64,000 nt of DNA from Stromatinia cepivora (Eukaryota > Ascomycota > Leotiomycetes > Helotiales > Sclerotiniaceae): contig RCTD01000011.1 of the NCBI GenBank assembly GCA_014898415.1, positions 310,001 to 374,000 of the forward strand. The letters run 5' to 3'. Positions 46,230 through 59,234 of the stretch are shown piece after piece. Position 1 is the first letter of the stretch. Every line of letters begins with the position of its first letter. The translations under genes and the position numbers were made by a program. The notes beneath the pieces were generated by a model that was given only the letters and a program-made list of their open reading frames with translations, was not told where the DNA came from and did not search any database.

Positions 46230-49200
46230 AATTGTATAAAAGATATAATAATGTTTTAAGATTAGAAATAGGATATCAGATGAAATCGATATTGTTATTA
46301 AATTACGAAACTCTATATAATAGAGTTTTTTATGTTTTCTTTATTGTTAGAATCTTCTTTATTTTCTATTCCGAATTATTAGTTATATTAATAGGCGGAG
46401 ATGATTCGAGTATTTAATCAGGAAAAGGATTATCGTATATTTTGTATAATCGATCTGAAAGGAAAACAGAATGAATTTTCATTGTAATCGGGAATTCGAA
46501 TTTAAAAAAGTTTCTAGATCGATTAATAATCTTGAATCTTCTTTAAATCAAAAAGTTCAGTTTCTTGAATGATTTTTAAATAGAATAACTTTTCATATTG
46601 AGTTATATATAATTTTCGATATCGAAATCGATTTTATATTGATAAGTATTTGTAGATTTCGATATTTTGATTTGAGTATACAATAAATTTTCTTTAATTT
46701 GTATAAGAATTAATCTATTGTATTTTATATATATATAAATATTATATATATTTATATTGTTTATTAGTTTATTAGCATTTTTCTTTCATTCTTATATATA
46801 TTTCGATATATATCTGTATAGGGTTTCGTAGAGTGTGAGCCCTTTTAAAGAATCGTATGGAAGAGTAAATTGCGCGTAATTCATTATAAATAAGAATTCT
46901 GACCAATTATCTTGATAATAACTAATAAACAATTTTAATCGCTATTAAAGATACTAATTATAAATCTCAATTTAATCATCGATTTGAGAATAGTGAGTAA
47001 TGAATAATTTAAGATCGGTTCTTAGGATTTGATTGAATTCCTTCTAGAATTATAATATGAATTGAAGACTACAATTTGATACTATAATATCAAAGGGACA
47101 ATAATATCGATATATATAATAAAGATATAATTATACTTGAACTCGAATATTGATTGATTTGTAATAAGATATAGAGATAGCTTATTTTATCAATCGATCA
47201 ATAATAATTAAAATATTATTATATCTATATTTATTCTTATTAAAACTATAATAATTCATAATGATATATTATCATACCCGATTGGGAATCGGAAATAGAT
47301 ATAATAAACCGGGGATACAATTGTATAGAACGGAACTGTATTTGCAAATATAACAATTGTGTATATATCTAATTACAATATTATACATTCTAAACCAATA
47401 GTATTGTTGAGATAATAAAAGATAGATTTTGTTTATACCAAAATAAATAATAGAAACAGAATCGTAGATTTCGCGAATCAGGTAGATTCGAAGATTATTG
47501 ATATCGGGTATTATCAGATGGTCATTATAGAGTAAAAGATCATTTTAAAGTGATATATATTTATGATCTTGAATAGCTTGTATTCTGAATATTAGCAAAC
47601 TGTCTGTAGTTTTATTCGCTTCAATAATACAGTTAACTAGATCGAATTAAGGAGCGATTTCACTCAAATCGATATTAGTAATCGCTGTTTCATCTGAGTA
47701 ATGTTTTTATAAAGTTTCTTTTATAATTTCGATATCAATTTGATTATCTTTAATAAGCTATTGAAGGCGATTCTTCTTTTTAATATAGTTCTGAAGGTTC
47801 AACTCGTCAATCCGATAGATTAGGGTATCGATGAAAGAGTTATTCTTTTCAAGATAGTATATAATAATGAAGTTATAATCGGCTAATACTTCTATCCAAT
47901 AAGCTTATCGGGCGTTGAAAATCTTGGTAATCATGAAATATTCGAGGGCCTTATAATCAGTATAAATCTTGATTTTATATAATAAACTAGCGAATTCTAT
48001 TTTCCAATAATTAAGAGATCGAATAATTGATAGCATTTTTTTGTTATGAACTTTGTAATTCAGTTTAATAATAATCATGATCTTGAAGAAATAAGTTACG
48101 GAAAATTAATCTTCGTTATACTATTGTAATAATATATTAGCAATTACTTTATCGAATATATTTATTTCGAGTATATAAGAGAATCGATGATTATAATATT
48201 ATAGAAGCGAAACGGAAATGAGCTTTTTCTTCAAGATATTAAATGTGTTTTAGTATATATTATTGAATACGAATTTAATATTTGCTTTAATGAATTCGTT
48301 GAAAGGTTTCGTTATTATATTATAATCCTTAATAAATCATCGATAAAAGTTATAAAAACCAAGGAATGATTGGATCCCTTTCATTGTTATCGGAAAGATC
48401 CAATTCTCAATTATTTCAATCTTTTCAGAATCTACCTCTACTCCTTTAATAAAAATGATAAAGTCTAAATATTTGATATATATAATATTGAATTTGTATT
48501 TCTTGAGATCTACTTATAGATCAACGATTTCTAATTGTTTAAGAATTAGTTTAATATAAATCTGATACTTTTCTTCGTTTTCGAAGTAGATTAGAATATT
48601 ATTGAAATATATTATACAGAAGATATTTAAATAATCAAATAAAATATTATTTATATAACACTGGTAAATTATGGGACCATTTGTTAATCCGAATAGTACA
48701 ACCTTGTATTTATATAATCCATATCGGATTCGGAAGATAATATACTTTTCCGAAGTAGGATCCATTTTTATATAATGGAAAGCTTGATGAATATCGAGTT
48801 TGGTAAAAATCTTGGTATCGGAAAGCCGGAAAAACATTTCATTGATTAAAGGGAAAGGATACTAATCTTTATATATCAGGGAATTCAATAATCTAAAATC
48901 TATATAGAATTTCAGACTATGATTAGGTTTTCTAACGAATAGAATGAATGCAGTATAAAGAATTTGATTAGATTCAATGAAATCTTTGCTGAGATTATTT
49001 ATAATATACTTTTTAACGATTTTCAATTATTCTAGAGATATCTTATAAAGCAGATTATAGTATAAAGCTTTTTTTCCTTCGTTTTTTAATATGATTTTAT
49101 AATTATAAGATTGGTTAGAAGATAAAATATTTGATTTATATTTGGAAAAGGCTCGATGATATTATCGATATTCAAATGGTATTTCAGATTCTAAATCGAT

Positions 49201-50900
49201 TTCGGCTAATACTTGATTAAGTATTTTTCGAACTTTTATATTCTCAAATTCGGTGAAGGTAATCAATACTCTTTCTTTTATATATCGTTCGTTTCGTCGA
49301 AAGTTTATTATATCATCGAGTTCTTTTAAAGTAATAATAAAAAGTTTAATTTGTTTATCTTTTTTATATTCTAATTGGAATTTATCGGACTTGAATATAT
49401 ATAGATCGAGAACTTCGAATGATATATAGAGGAGGTATTTATAGATCTATAATAATGATATAATTGGTCGGAAAAGAAGTGAATTGAATTTAAAGGGAAT
49501 CGGAGTTTCTTCCTTTTCAATAAGAGTCTATATTATATTCATATTTGAAGATTCTTATTATATATTATCAATTGCGATTAATCTGCTTAATTGTAAATCT
49601 CTTCGATTTTAATATTCTTCGAATTGATTATCTTGTCGATCAATATTTTATTGAATTAATTGATCGATTTTCTATTTGCAAAGAGATAATTGAGTAACGA
49701 GGAGATTATTTGAATAAGAGATAACATAAGGTCTTTTTTTAGATTATTCGAGATATCGATTAAAGCAATCGAACTTCGTTCGGATCTTTAATAATCAAAG
49801 TCTATTTAAAATAATATTATAACTTCTTAATTCAATAATAAAGAAAGGGATAAAAGATTGTTTATAATCATTGATTATTAAATTAAGGAATATAAAATAG
49901 ATAATAATATAACCTTATATACTATTATATTCTTTGATTTCAATCGAAGTTTCAAACAGTATAATTCTTGATTTAAATATAGGAAATAAACAAGTAAGAA
50001 ATGTAATATTAATAAAAACAAATCCATTTGCTTTAGAATCAATGAATGCTTTTGATCGATAAATATAATTGTTCTTTGAAAGATTATAAAGAAAAATGAA
50101 TGTTTTTTTTTCTATAAGTTTTATCAAATCAAGAAATCTTATATTCCGTATAATATTTAGAATGGAAATAGAGTTTAAGTATTTGGTTTTAAACGCTTTT
50201 CTTTTTCTAAATAAGTATTCTGTATAACTTCAATTGTAGATTCTGGATTGAAATCTTTTTCAATATTCCGATATTCTTTGAATTCTTCTGCTTCTTCTTG
50301 TACCATCTCGATTTCATTAAGGTTATCGATACAAGACATTGATATACATACTGCTTTAGGAAAGGAAGAAAGCGATAAATATTTGAAGTTTAAATAGTTA
50401 TTGGACATAGCGAAACCTATATATCCGGGAGGAGTATTCCGGAATAGAAACGATTTCAGAAATATAGAGATTTCAAGATTGAAGCTATTAGAACTTTGAA
50501 AGGATTGCAAAAGATTCGTAGTAACTATCGGTTTGCGAATAACTACAAAGATATTTTGTTCAATATAATATCGATTTCGTTTTCGTAATGAAACTTTATT
50601 TTAATCTATTTTAATAAATATATTCGCAAGTTTTTTTGTAATCTTATAATCCTTGATAAATATAGCTACTATTTATAAAAGAAAATCAGAAATCTTTTGT
50701 TCGAGATCTCTAAATAGGATCTTATTATCGGTAATCTTTGTTTAGATAATTAGTAATCTGAATTTCCTATATCATTCTAGGAAATTGTTATGTCGAATTG
50801 TATTAGGTATAATTCATATCTTGTATTGAAAACGAGCATTATCGATTTCAATCGGGTTCTAATAGATCGTTGTAAATTATTCGATCAATTCGAGTATTAT
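46230..50900 (-). pseudogene. Degenerate Pol of element A (RT, integrase, chromodomain)
   Basis: Minus strand. Reverse transcriptase at 48837-48514 reads FTKLDIHQAFHYIKMDPTSE, IFRIRYGLYKYKVVLFGLTN and a catalytic box changed to YFNN. The integrase zinc region near 47520-47420 reads IIPDINNLRIYLIREIYDS. The integrase core and C-terminal part run 47280-46800. The junction IPITMKIHSVFLSDRL and a chromodomain remnant (EDSNNKENIK region) end near 46240. The gag-pro region continues to 50900 and is cut by element B. Confidence 0.85.
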
Positions 50901-50905
50901 AAATT

Positions 50906-51251
50906 TGTTACGAGGGTAGCCGTCTAGATCACGTGGAAGTACTCTAGGCTCTCGAAGTAGATTTATAATTAAGCATCAAACAGGGACTTAAGTAATAACA
51001 ATAATGATATACTATTCGTAATTAATAATAAAATATACTAAATGATTGATTTTGAATATGAAGCTCTATATTATAATGAAATCCATTCCCTTATATAGAC
51101 CTTTCTGTTCTATAGAATTTATAGTTCTGTCTTGTCTGGATCCTCTGGATCCTATAGATCTAGATATTTATTCTTTGATCCTTTAGATCCTCTAGATCCA
51201 TTATATGACTTTCTGACCATATAACATGGTATGTTAGATGCCGTTGTAACA
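50906..51251 (-). repeat. 3' LTR of element B
   Basis: 346 bp. Contains repeated GGATCC/TAGATC words (ctggatcctctggatcctat). Confidence 0.95.
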
Positions 51252-51347
51252 TTATCCCTTTTTTAGTTTAATATTTATCTCAAGTATTATATAATCAATG
51301 ATTTCCCTTAATATACTTAATTTAGGTGTCAACTTTCCTTTCTTATT

Positions 51348-51905
51348 ATGCTATTTATAAGATCAAAGAAATATAAGGAACATTTTGAACTCGTTTTATT
51401 AATTAAACTTCAAGATGATATTATACCATCTTGTATTTATTACAAAATGTATTCTCATATATATATTATTCTTAAGGAAAACTCTTTTTGTTGTAATGAA
51501 TATATTCGCAGGAATACGAAATATAATATTTCTGGTCCTTCTATAGCCGATCTTTGTAGTTTGATATATAAATAAGAAAGATTGGATGAGGAGAAAGAAA
51601 AGACTATTTCTTTTATAGCGGTTATAATCTCTTATCTCGCGCATTTACGAAAACAATATAAATTTCTTCAGGTTTGAAATAACGAGCTAATTTGTTATGA
51701 TTTGAAAACTATGGATGAACTGGAAGAAGCTGAAGAGCAAGAAAGACTGGAATCTGAATATACAGAGAGAGAAAAGGAGCAAACAAGTATTAGCACATCG
51801 ATGCCTACCAATGCTAATTCGCATGTATTGGATGATTTCGATCCTTTCTCTTTCCTGAATCCCTCGGACCTCTTTTCCTTTCAGAATTCTTCGGGTCCTT
51901 TTTGA
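51348..51905 (+). pseudogene. RIP-damaged antisense Zn2Cys6-like ORF of element B
   Basis: One frame of 186 codons, broken by only two stops (TAA at 51573, TGA near 51672), aligns end to end with the intact ORF at 38118. It starts 97 bp inside the LTR, against 96 bp there. The Cys cluster has become CIYY...CCNEYI..., with Tyr at several Cys positions. The coiled-coil DELEEAEEQERLESEYTERE and the tail VLDDFDPFSFLNPSDLF are well kept. Equal length and position in two element families show this ORF is a regular part of the element. Confidence 0.85.
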
Positions 51906-51969
51906 GGAAATCCGGATACCATTAATGAAATACCTCCAACTTCTCAAAACAATTAAGGTTTGTTCTTGA

Positions 51970-54900
51970 TTCCTATGAATTTTTGGTATATAGATAATCT
52001 AACCATTTGATTAAATATTTGATTTTGCCTTTAATATATTTACAATCTAGTATTGTTTCAATATTGTATACAGCATCTGGATTGATTGGTTTGATTTCTA
52101 TTATAGGTGTATCGGGTATTCCTGGTGATATTGATTCGAGCAGGGATATATGAAATACTGGGTGAATATTCATAATATAAAATAATCTTAATCTATAATT
52201 GATTGATTCAACTATTTTGTCGATTTTGAATGATCTTAGTTTCTTATGATCTAATTTATTGCTAGATTGTTTTGTCTGTATATTTCTTTGAATGAAATAA
52301 ACTTTATTCTCTTTTTTAAGAGTAGATCTTATACTATATAATTCATTGTAGTACGATACTGTTCTTAAAGCGATGAACTATAAATCCAAGGAAAGTTGTT
52401 TTTGGAACTCCTTAATTTCCGTAATATCTTTTATGACTTCATCTACATTCGCATTTTGTAACAATGATAATTTGTAAGCTAATAGATTGAATCCAAAGTT
52501 AATATATATTGATATTACCTTTATAGTTTCTATTTCTAATATATTATATACGAATTATATTAAAGGTAATAGTTTAACTCAATTGTCTTGTTTATGATTG
52601 ATATAATAATGAAAATAAGCTTCTATTGTTTGATTTAATCATTCTATTTGATCATCTATTTATAGGTGAAAAACTATTGAGAGCTTTCTTTTGATTCTAA
52701 GTAATATTATAAGAATAAACCAAAATTTCGATATAAATAGTTTGTTTCTATCCAAGATGATCTTATTTAATATACTATAAATACTAATTATATTCTGTAT
52801 GAATATATAAACAAAGTTATCTATTATCTAAGTTTTATAAAATAGTATCATATAAATAAACTTGATTAATCTATCTATTATTACTAAAATAAAATCGTAT
52901 TCCTTTTGGATAACCGAATCTTTGAATAATAATAGTTTTATTACAAAATCCTAAATAATGAACTTCTATAATTGAATAGATAGTTCAGGGATTTTGAATT
53001 GATTATAAGATATATACCGAACAGTTTTATTTCTTATATAAATATCATAGTTCCTAATTACATTCTCAATTATAATTCTTATCTTTGGAAAGTACATTTC
53101 TCTTCTTATTCTGGCAAAGATTCTTACAATACCTTAATGTCCGTGAATTGGAAGCTTATATTGTTCTATAATATAATCCTTAATTAGATTGAAGGGTATA
53201 TAAAGCTTGCTATAAAAATGAATGAATCCATTTTCGATAATAAACTCTCTCTTTGAATTGTTTGGGATAACTAGGATTCTTTTAATTATAATATCCATTG
53301 GGTATTCCGTTTTTATAATATCTTTGATAATATTATAATTTACTCTTGATATAACGAAAAGTTATGGTTTATTATGGATTAAAGTATTGCTAATCTATTT
53401 TAGTATTGTATATAATTCGTATATTTTGTTTTATAAATATTCTAGTTTTCGGTTGAAAATGTTTGCTCTAATATTTTCGTTTCTTTTGATATATGAAATT
53501 CTAAAGTTGTAGATGGTTATAATTTCCGATTATCGGATTTGCTATTGATTTAATTCCTTTGTTGTAATGAAATAAATCAAGTTCTTATGATCTATATATA
53601 TTTGTAATATATATTTTGATTTTTTCAAATATATTCTTTATTTCCTGAAAGTATTTATTATCACTAGTAATTCTTTATTATATATTTTGTAGTTTAATTT
53701 CGCTGGCGATAATTTGTATAAATGATAAATGATTGATTGTTATTTTTTATTTGAACCGGATTGATTCAATATTACTTCGATTATATAATCTGAGAAATCT
53801 GTTTCCATAATTATTAGTAGTTTTGGATCAAATACCTTAAGAATTGGTTCTTTTATAAATACTTTTTTGAGGTATTCGAATATTGTTTGTACTATTTCCG
53901 TCCATTGAAATTCTCCTTGATTTTTTATGATGATTTCAATTATTAAAGCGGCTATTTTCGAGTAATTCTTAATGAATCATTAATAAAAATTGATGAACTC
54001 TAGAAAAAATTGTACTTCTTTTATATTAATTGATGGTTCCTATTCTTTGATTACTTTTATTTTGTTAAAACTCATCTTAAATCCTTTAAAGAATATAATA
54101 TAATCTAGGAATTCCGTTTCTATAATATGAAATTCACATTTGCTGGGTTTATATTGAAGATCGGCTTCTTTCAAGTATTATAGGACTTTATAAATGTTCT
54201 TGATGTATTATTCTTCTATCTCCGAGAATATTAGAATATCGTCTAGATAATATATATAATAGATATCTAGATACTTTTTTAATATATTATTAACCAGATA
54301 TATATATATTGCTAATATGTTTATTAATCCGAATAGTATAATCTGATATTTGTATAATCCGTATCGAATTCTGAATATTGTTTTCTATTCTTCACCTTTC
54401 TTCATTTTGATAAGATAAAATCCGTTTTGTAGATCAAATTTGAAGAAAATCTTAGCTTTTCCCAATCGATCCCTTAGTTTTATAACTAATAAAAGTGAAT
54501 ATCAATCTTTGATTATTATATTATTGAACTTATAATAATCTATATATAATCTCTTTGTACTATTCTTTTTTGATATGAATAATATAGAGCTAGCTATTTA
54601 TAAAATAGATTCTCTGATTCATTCTTTTTCTAAAACATTGTTAATATAATCCCTAAGTATCCCTAAATCAAAAACTGATATTGAATAAATTAATTCGAAT
54701 AAAAACATTTTGTCTTTTTTCAATACTATCTTATAATTCTATAATTTATATTCTGATAAAATATTATAATCTTTTCTTTCTTCAAATAATTTCTTATACT
54801 TTTGATATTATATCGATATTGATATCTTGTTCTGTTTCTTTACAAAAATGATTTCAAGCAATTTCTTCTATTTATTTTTCATTTGTATAGGAAATTCACC

Positions 54901-56800
54901 TTCCCTTATTGTTAATAGAGGACTCTGGATTGGATATTCTATATCGATTGAATCATTTATCTTTAATTCGTTATTATATATGTATAGTTTTGTGGGCTCT
55001 AGTGTATCTTTTTGATCGCTTCTTTTCTTCGAAAATGATATAATTTCCGATGATCAATCAATCTGGAGGTTGTATACTTTCAATCATAGCATTCTTAGAA
55101 TGATCTGTTGATTCCCTAACAGAACAATATCGAACTAGATAACCTCTTTATACTGGATTATATTTATTTACAAAAAACAAATCTCCTGCAAAATTCTTCT
55201 ATTCAATCCAGTTAATTATTCATCAATTAATTACAATTGATATAGGGTTTGTTTTGTTTAGAATTGTATTTCCAAATACTTTACAATTCCTAATACAATA
55301 AAATTTCCTGTAGCCCCTAAATCGATTATAGCCCAGATTACTCGTCTATTTATCTTTGTATTATAGTAAATCTGTTCTGTCTATCTTGCGATATTTAATT
55401 ATCCTTAATCCAAAACTTTGTTATAATCAATTTGATCGATTTGGTTATTTAAATAATCAAATAATAATAACTTTTCCGATCTTCTCTTTTTATAAGATCT
55501 TTTTGCTTTTCTTTAAGAAAACCATCCTATAACTTTCTTTTTTGATAAATGAATTCTATAGAATTCATTATAATAAACTATCCAGTTCATTATTATATAT
55601 TCTATTAATAATATTTCTTTCAGATCTTCTTTAATAAAGGGAAATGGAAAAATTCAGAAACACTTCAATTCATATCAATTTATAATGTTCAACCCTTCCT
55701 AATCTTATAATATCGTATCAATTTCCTTTTAATATTCCTCGTATTCATAACTATCATCTTTTATTGGATTTGAAGTATATAATTAAGATACAAAGATAAT
55801 ATTGAGTTAATCTTTATCGAACTTTTTGTGATAACCTTTTTCTAATGATTTCTTGTTTCGACAATCTTTAACTCGATATCCTGATTTGTTATATTCGAAG
55901 CAGAATTTATCCTTATATCTTTGTTCTACCTTTTCCTTAGATAATTTATTCTTAAAGATTACATTCAATTACATTGAATCTTTATATAATTATCTGTTTT
56001 CTCGAGGTCTTCCTTCATTCTTGTAATACTTATTACGATTTTGATTTCCATAAAAATTAAAAGATCAGTATTTCTTCTGATATTTATACAACATTTCATC
56101 TGCCTTGATAGATTCCTCGATTAATTCGTTTAAATCTTCCCAAATACAATTATAATCTAATTCTAATCTAACTTCAAGCTTAAATCCTTTCCGGTAATAA
56201 TTCATTATCATATTTTCTTCCTATCTAATAATACCTATATACCTTCTGAATTCCATAATGTATTTGATTACTGATTTTATTTGTTTGAGATTATAAATCT
56301 TGGATTCAACATTATACAATTCATTGATATTTCCGAATATTCATTATATCTCTTTTTTAAATCCTTCGAATCTCCTAAAGATAATTTGAATAAAATATAT
56401 TCGTTTCTTAGATTCATTTAAATTGATGAAGTAATCCTTGAGATAAGATTGGATCCATTTAATAGTTTCTTCTTTAAAATAAAAAGCAATCCAAACACTT
56501 TTATTGATATCATAATTGAACTTATCCTAATTGAATTGAAAGTAGATCTTAAATTGAAGCAAAAAGATTTTTAGTTTTTATTAGTTGTTTATAAATCGGT
56601 CTGATAAAGCGATTTTAAGAGTTTCGATGATAATGATCTCCTTGGGATCTTCGATACCTCCTATAACGATATCTTTATCCTTATCGATATTTTCAAAAAT
56701 GATCCGATTAATTATAGCAAAATTGTTAGACTGTAGTATCGTAGAAGATATAGTATTGTTATTTATCGAATCAATACTTGAAATAGTAATAGTACTCAAA
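51970..56800 (-). pseudogene. Degenerate Gag-Pol with chromodomain (element B)
   Basis: Minus strand. The gag N-terminus begins near 56799 (MSTITISSIDSINNNTIS). Gag core near 56500-56100 reads AFYFKEETIKWIQSYLKDYF, the retrotrans_gag type, unlike D and E. A zinc knuckle near 55930-55870 reads KFCFEYNKSGYRVKDC, with Tyr at one Cys and at the His. Reverse transcriptase has a preserved YLDDILIF box at 54249-54238 and continues to SKCEFH near 54130. The integrase region follows, then NIHPVFHISLLESISPGIPD and the chromodomain core ILDCKYIKGKIKYLIKW, ending near 51973. Stops interrupt throughout. Confidence 0.88.
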
Positions 56801-56801
56801 G

Positions 56802-57147
56802 TATTATAAGGATAACCATCTAGATTATATGGAAATGCTTTAAACTCTCGAAGTAGATTTATAATTAAGCATCAAATAAGGATTTAAATAATAATAATAA
56901 TAATATACTATTTATAATTAATAATAGAATATACTAAATGATTGATCTTGAATATAAAGTTCTATATTATAATGAAATCCATTCCTTTATATAAACCTTC
57001 CTGTTTTGCAAAACCTATAGTTCTGTTTTATCTGAATCCTTTAGATCCTATGGATCTAGATGTTTATTCTTTGATCCCCTAGATCCTCTAGGTCCATCAC
57101 GTGACTTCCTGATCATGTGACGCGGTATGTTGGATGCCGTCGTAACA
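56802..57147 (-). repeat. 5' LTR of element B
   Basis: 346 bp; the plus-strand start is mutated to TATTATAAGG while the end TCGTAACA is intact. Confidence 0.95.
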
Positions 57148-57152
57148 AAATT

Positions 57153-58140
57153 GAGGCATTCGTATATAGAAAGTATAACAAGATATTTATACTTCTGATT
57201 CGGTTTGATCGATTATATATATACAGTGTTGTGTTTCACTTTTAAATAATATAATATATAGCTCGAATCGTTCTATAATCAATAATTACTACAGATTAGC
57301 TTTAAATTCAATACTATCACTAAGTTTAGTAGTAAGATTTGTGGGTTTTGGTATATATATATCTCGATGCGAACTATAATTGATATATGAATAAGATCTT
57401 GATTAATTAGATCGGCTTTTTGAATAAAGGGATCCTTAATTATTATATAAATTATCACTTCTTGAAAAGAAAGAAGATCCATTGAAGGGTCTCAAATGAT
57501 CAGATTGTCTGATCAAAGTTTTCTTCCTTTGATTTTGGGATCTTCGAATTTGCTTAAATAAAGATTCTGAGTTCTTGATAAAAAGAATAAAAGGAATCCC
57601 AGATACTATTATTGATCTGAATATCTGTATAGATATTATTTAAGATTCAGAAGGAGATTGCATTATTGTAAAATTCATTGTTATTATAATTTTCAATTGT
57701 TGATTCTTTTCTTTCAAATTTATAATTATTATATAAAGATCTTGTAATTATAATAATAAATCGGAAGAAGCAATTGAATTGTTGAAAGTATTGGTTTTAT
57801 ATATTGAAATCTTCTTTTTATTAGTTTTCTTTTTTCTAATAATAATATTATTCAAGTCTATATCTATATTTTCTTCGAAGGATTATTAAAATATTTGAGG
57901 AGAAGAAAAGAGTTCTTTAGAATAGATTTTTAAAAGTTCGGAGTATATAGAAGAAGGAATTCGTTGTATTATAAAAGTAATAGTACATTTCTAAAGGAGT
58001 TTATTTTCGTCGATTAGATCGGAATAGATCTTTTTTCTTTAAGTATAACATTTGTAAAAGTTCATTTAAAAAGGTATTATTGAAGTGAAGTATTATTTAG
58101 GAGATTATTAGATGGCCGAACGTTTGTAAATGAATTATAA
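57153..58140 (-). pseudogene. Remnant gag region of element A
   Basis: The 5' part of element A between B and the right LTR. Short minus-strand frames remain (for example 57482-57279), but no firm Gag motif can be named. Placement beside the 5' LTR is the main evidence. Confidence 0.5.
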
Positions 58141-58144
58141 ATAA

Positions 58145-58426
58145 TATAATATATAAAAGCCGTAATAGAGCTGAATAAACAGAATTAATTATATTTCTTA
58201 GAATATATAATTGAAGAATTATAATTCGTAAAAAGCGATTAGATATATATATATAAATATTTATTCGTGAGCTGTAGAGTTATATATATATATTATTAGA
58301 GTCATCATTTTATTATACTAAATTGTATAATTCGTAATGCATATACACGGACGATCAGCTCATAAATTGATATAGTAGATAAGAGGTATCACGTGATTAG
58401 CCTCCTGTGGTTCACGATTCGTGACG
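58145..58426 (-). repeat. 5' LTR of element A
   Basis: 282 bp. The right half keeps CG-containing words (cacgtgattagcctcctgtgg) that are lost in the left copy. Confidence 0.9.
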
Positions 58427-59234
58427 TTGATTAATTTAACTTAATTGGCCTAATTGATCGTATTGATTATATTATTTTTATTATTCGGAATGAGTATATT
58501 CTATATATATATATAAGCCTTTATATTGTGAAGTGGTTAATAAGAGTTATTTATTATTTAATAACAGCAACAATTATACTATTGGAATCCTTATAAACTA
58601 CTATCTGTTGTAGAGCGCATAGATCTAGAAATAACTATGCGGGTTTGTGCATTGGATTGCATCTTATCTCATCTCGTCACAGCAATGTACCATATATAGC
58701 ATATCATAGCAATAAATACGAAGAGGATCTCAACTCATTTTATCACATCCAATCACATTCCATCACATTCATTCAATTCAAACAGATAACAAACACTAAA
58801 AATACAACTTCAGATCATTAGATGAAATGATATTCAAGTATTTTACAAAGAAAGCGGTCTCGAAAAGCTCGGCTATTTTTCTATCTTTCCTCCTTTCCAT
58901 CTCCTAATCAAGTGCCCCATTCTCCTCCCCACAGGCAAGTAATAATTACTATATCCTCTTCAGACTTTCATCCGAACACTCCCCTCTCCTCTCATCTATA
59001 TCGTCGAACACCGCCTGCAGTGACTACGATGTGATGATTTCTGTCTATTTCATCTCGTCTTATCTTCCTCTCCTATATATTTTCTTTCAAAAATAATACA
59101 ATATTAGATACAAGTATGATCTCACCATGGTAATATAAATATGCAAGGAAAGAGGTATCTAACGTCAATGGAAAAGCTAAAAAGCAAAAAAAGAACTCCC
59201 TTCCCAAACACCCAACCAAATATACATCAACCCC
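58427..59234. other. Boundary and 3' region of the ERF2-type gene
   Basis: AT-rich until about 58620, then balanced host DNA with (CATCACATTCA)-like and pyrimidine-rich tracts. It probably holds the 3' UTR of the next gene. No gene seen. Confidence 0.5.

Larger units (their letters stand above)
50906..57147 (-). mobile_element. Ty3/gypsy chromodomain element B with antisense ORF
   Basis: Two 346-bp LTRs (50906-51251 and 56802-57147), ends TGTTACGAGG...TCGTAACA, and a perfect AAATT target duplication (50901-50905 and 57148-57152) define a 6242-bp element inserted in element A. The minus-strand purine tract (aaaaaagggataa) abuts the left LTR. gag, pol and chromodomain lie on the minus strand. 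An antisense ORF lies on the plus strand between the chromodomain and the 3' LTR. Confidence 0.95.
39881..58426 (-). mobile_element. Ty3/gypsy chromodomain element A, hosting copia-2 and element B
   Basis: Two LTRs of exactly 282 bp remain when copia-2 is removed: 39881-39994 plus 45480-45647, and 58145-58426. Ends are TGTGACG...CGTGACA on the plus strand, mutated by transitions. The minus-strand purine tract (gaaaggggggatag) abuts the left LTR, so the 5' LTR is on the right. Subtracting copia-2, element B and their duplications leaves 6814 bp, a normal gypsy length. No matching target duplication is seen (GAAGT against TTGAT), so one end may have been altered. Confidence 0.85.

Noticed and set aside
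9800..58430. CRISPR array, rRNA or centromere-specific array in the AT-rich block
   Set aside because: No regularly spaced direct repeats, rRNA sequence or satellite array is visible; repeats are explained by LTR elements.
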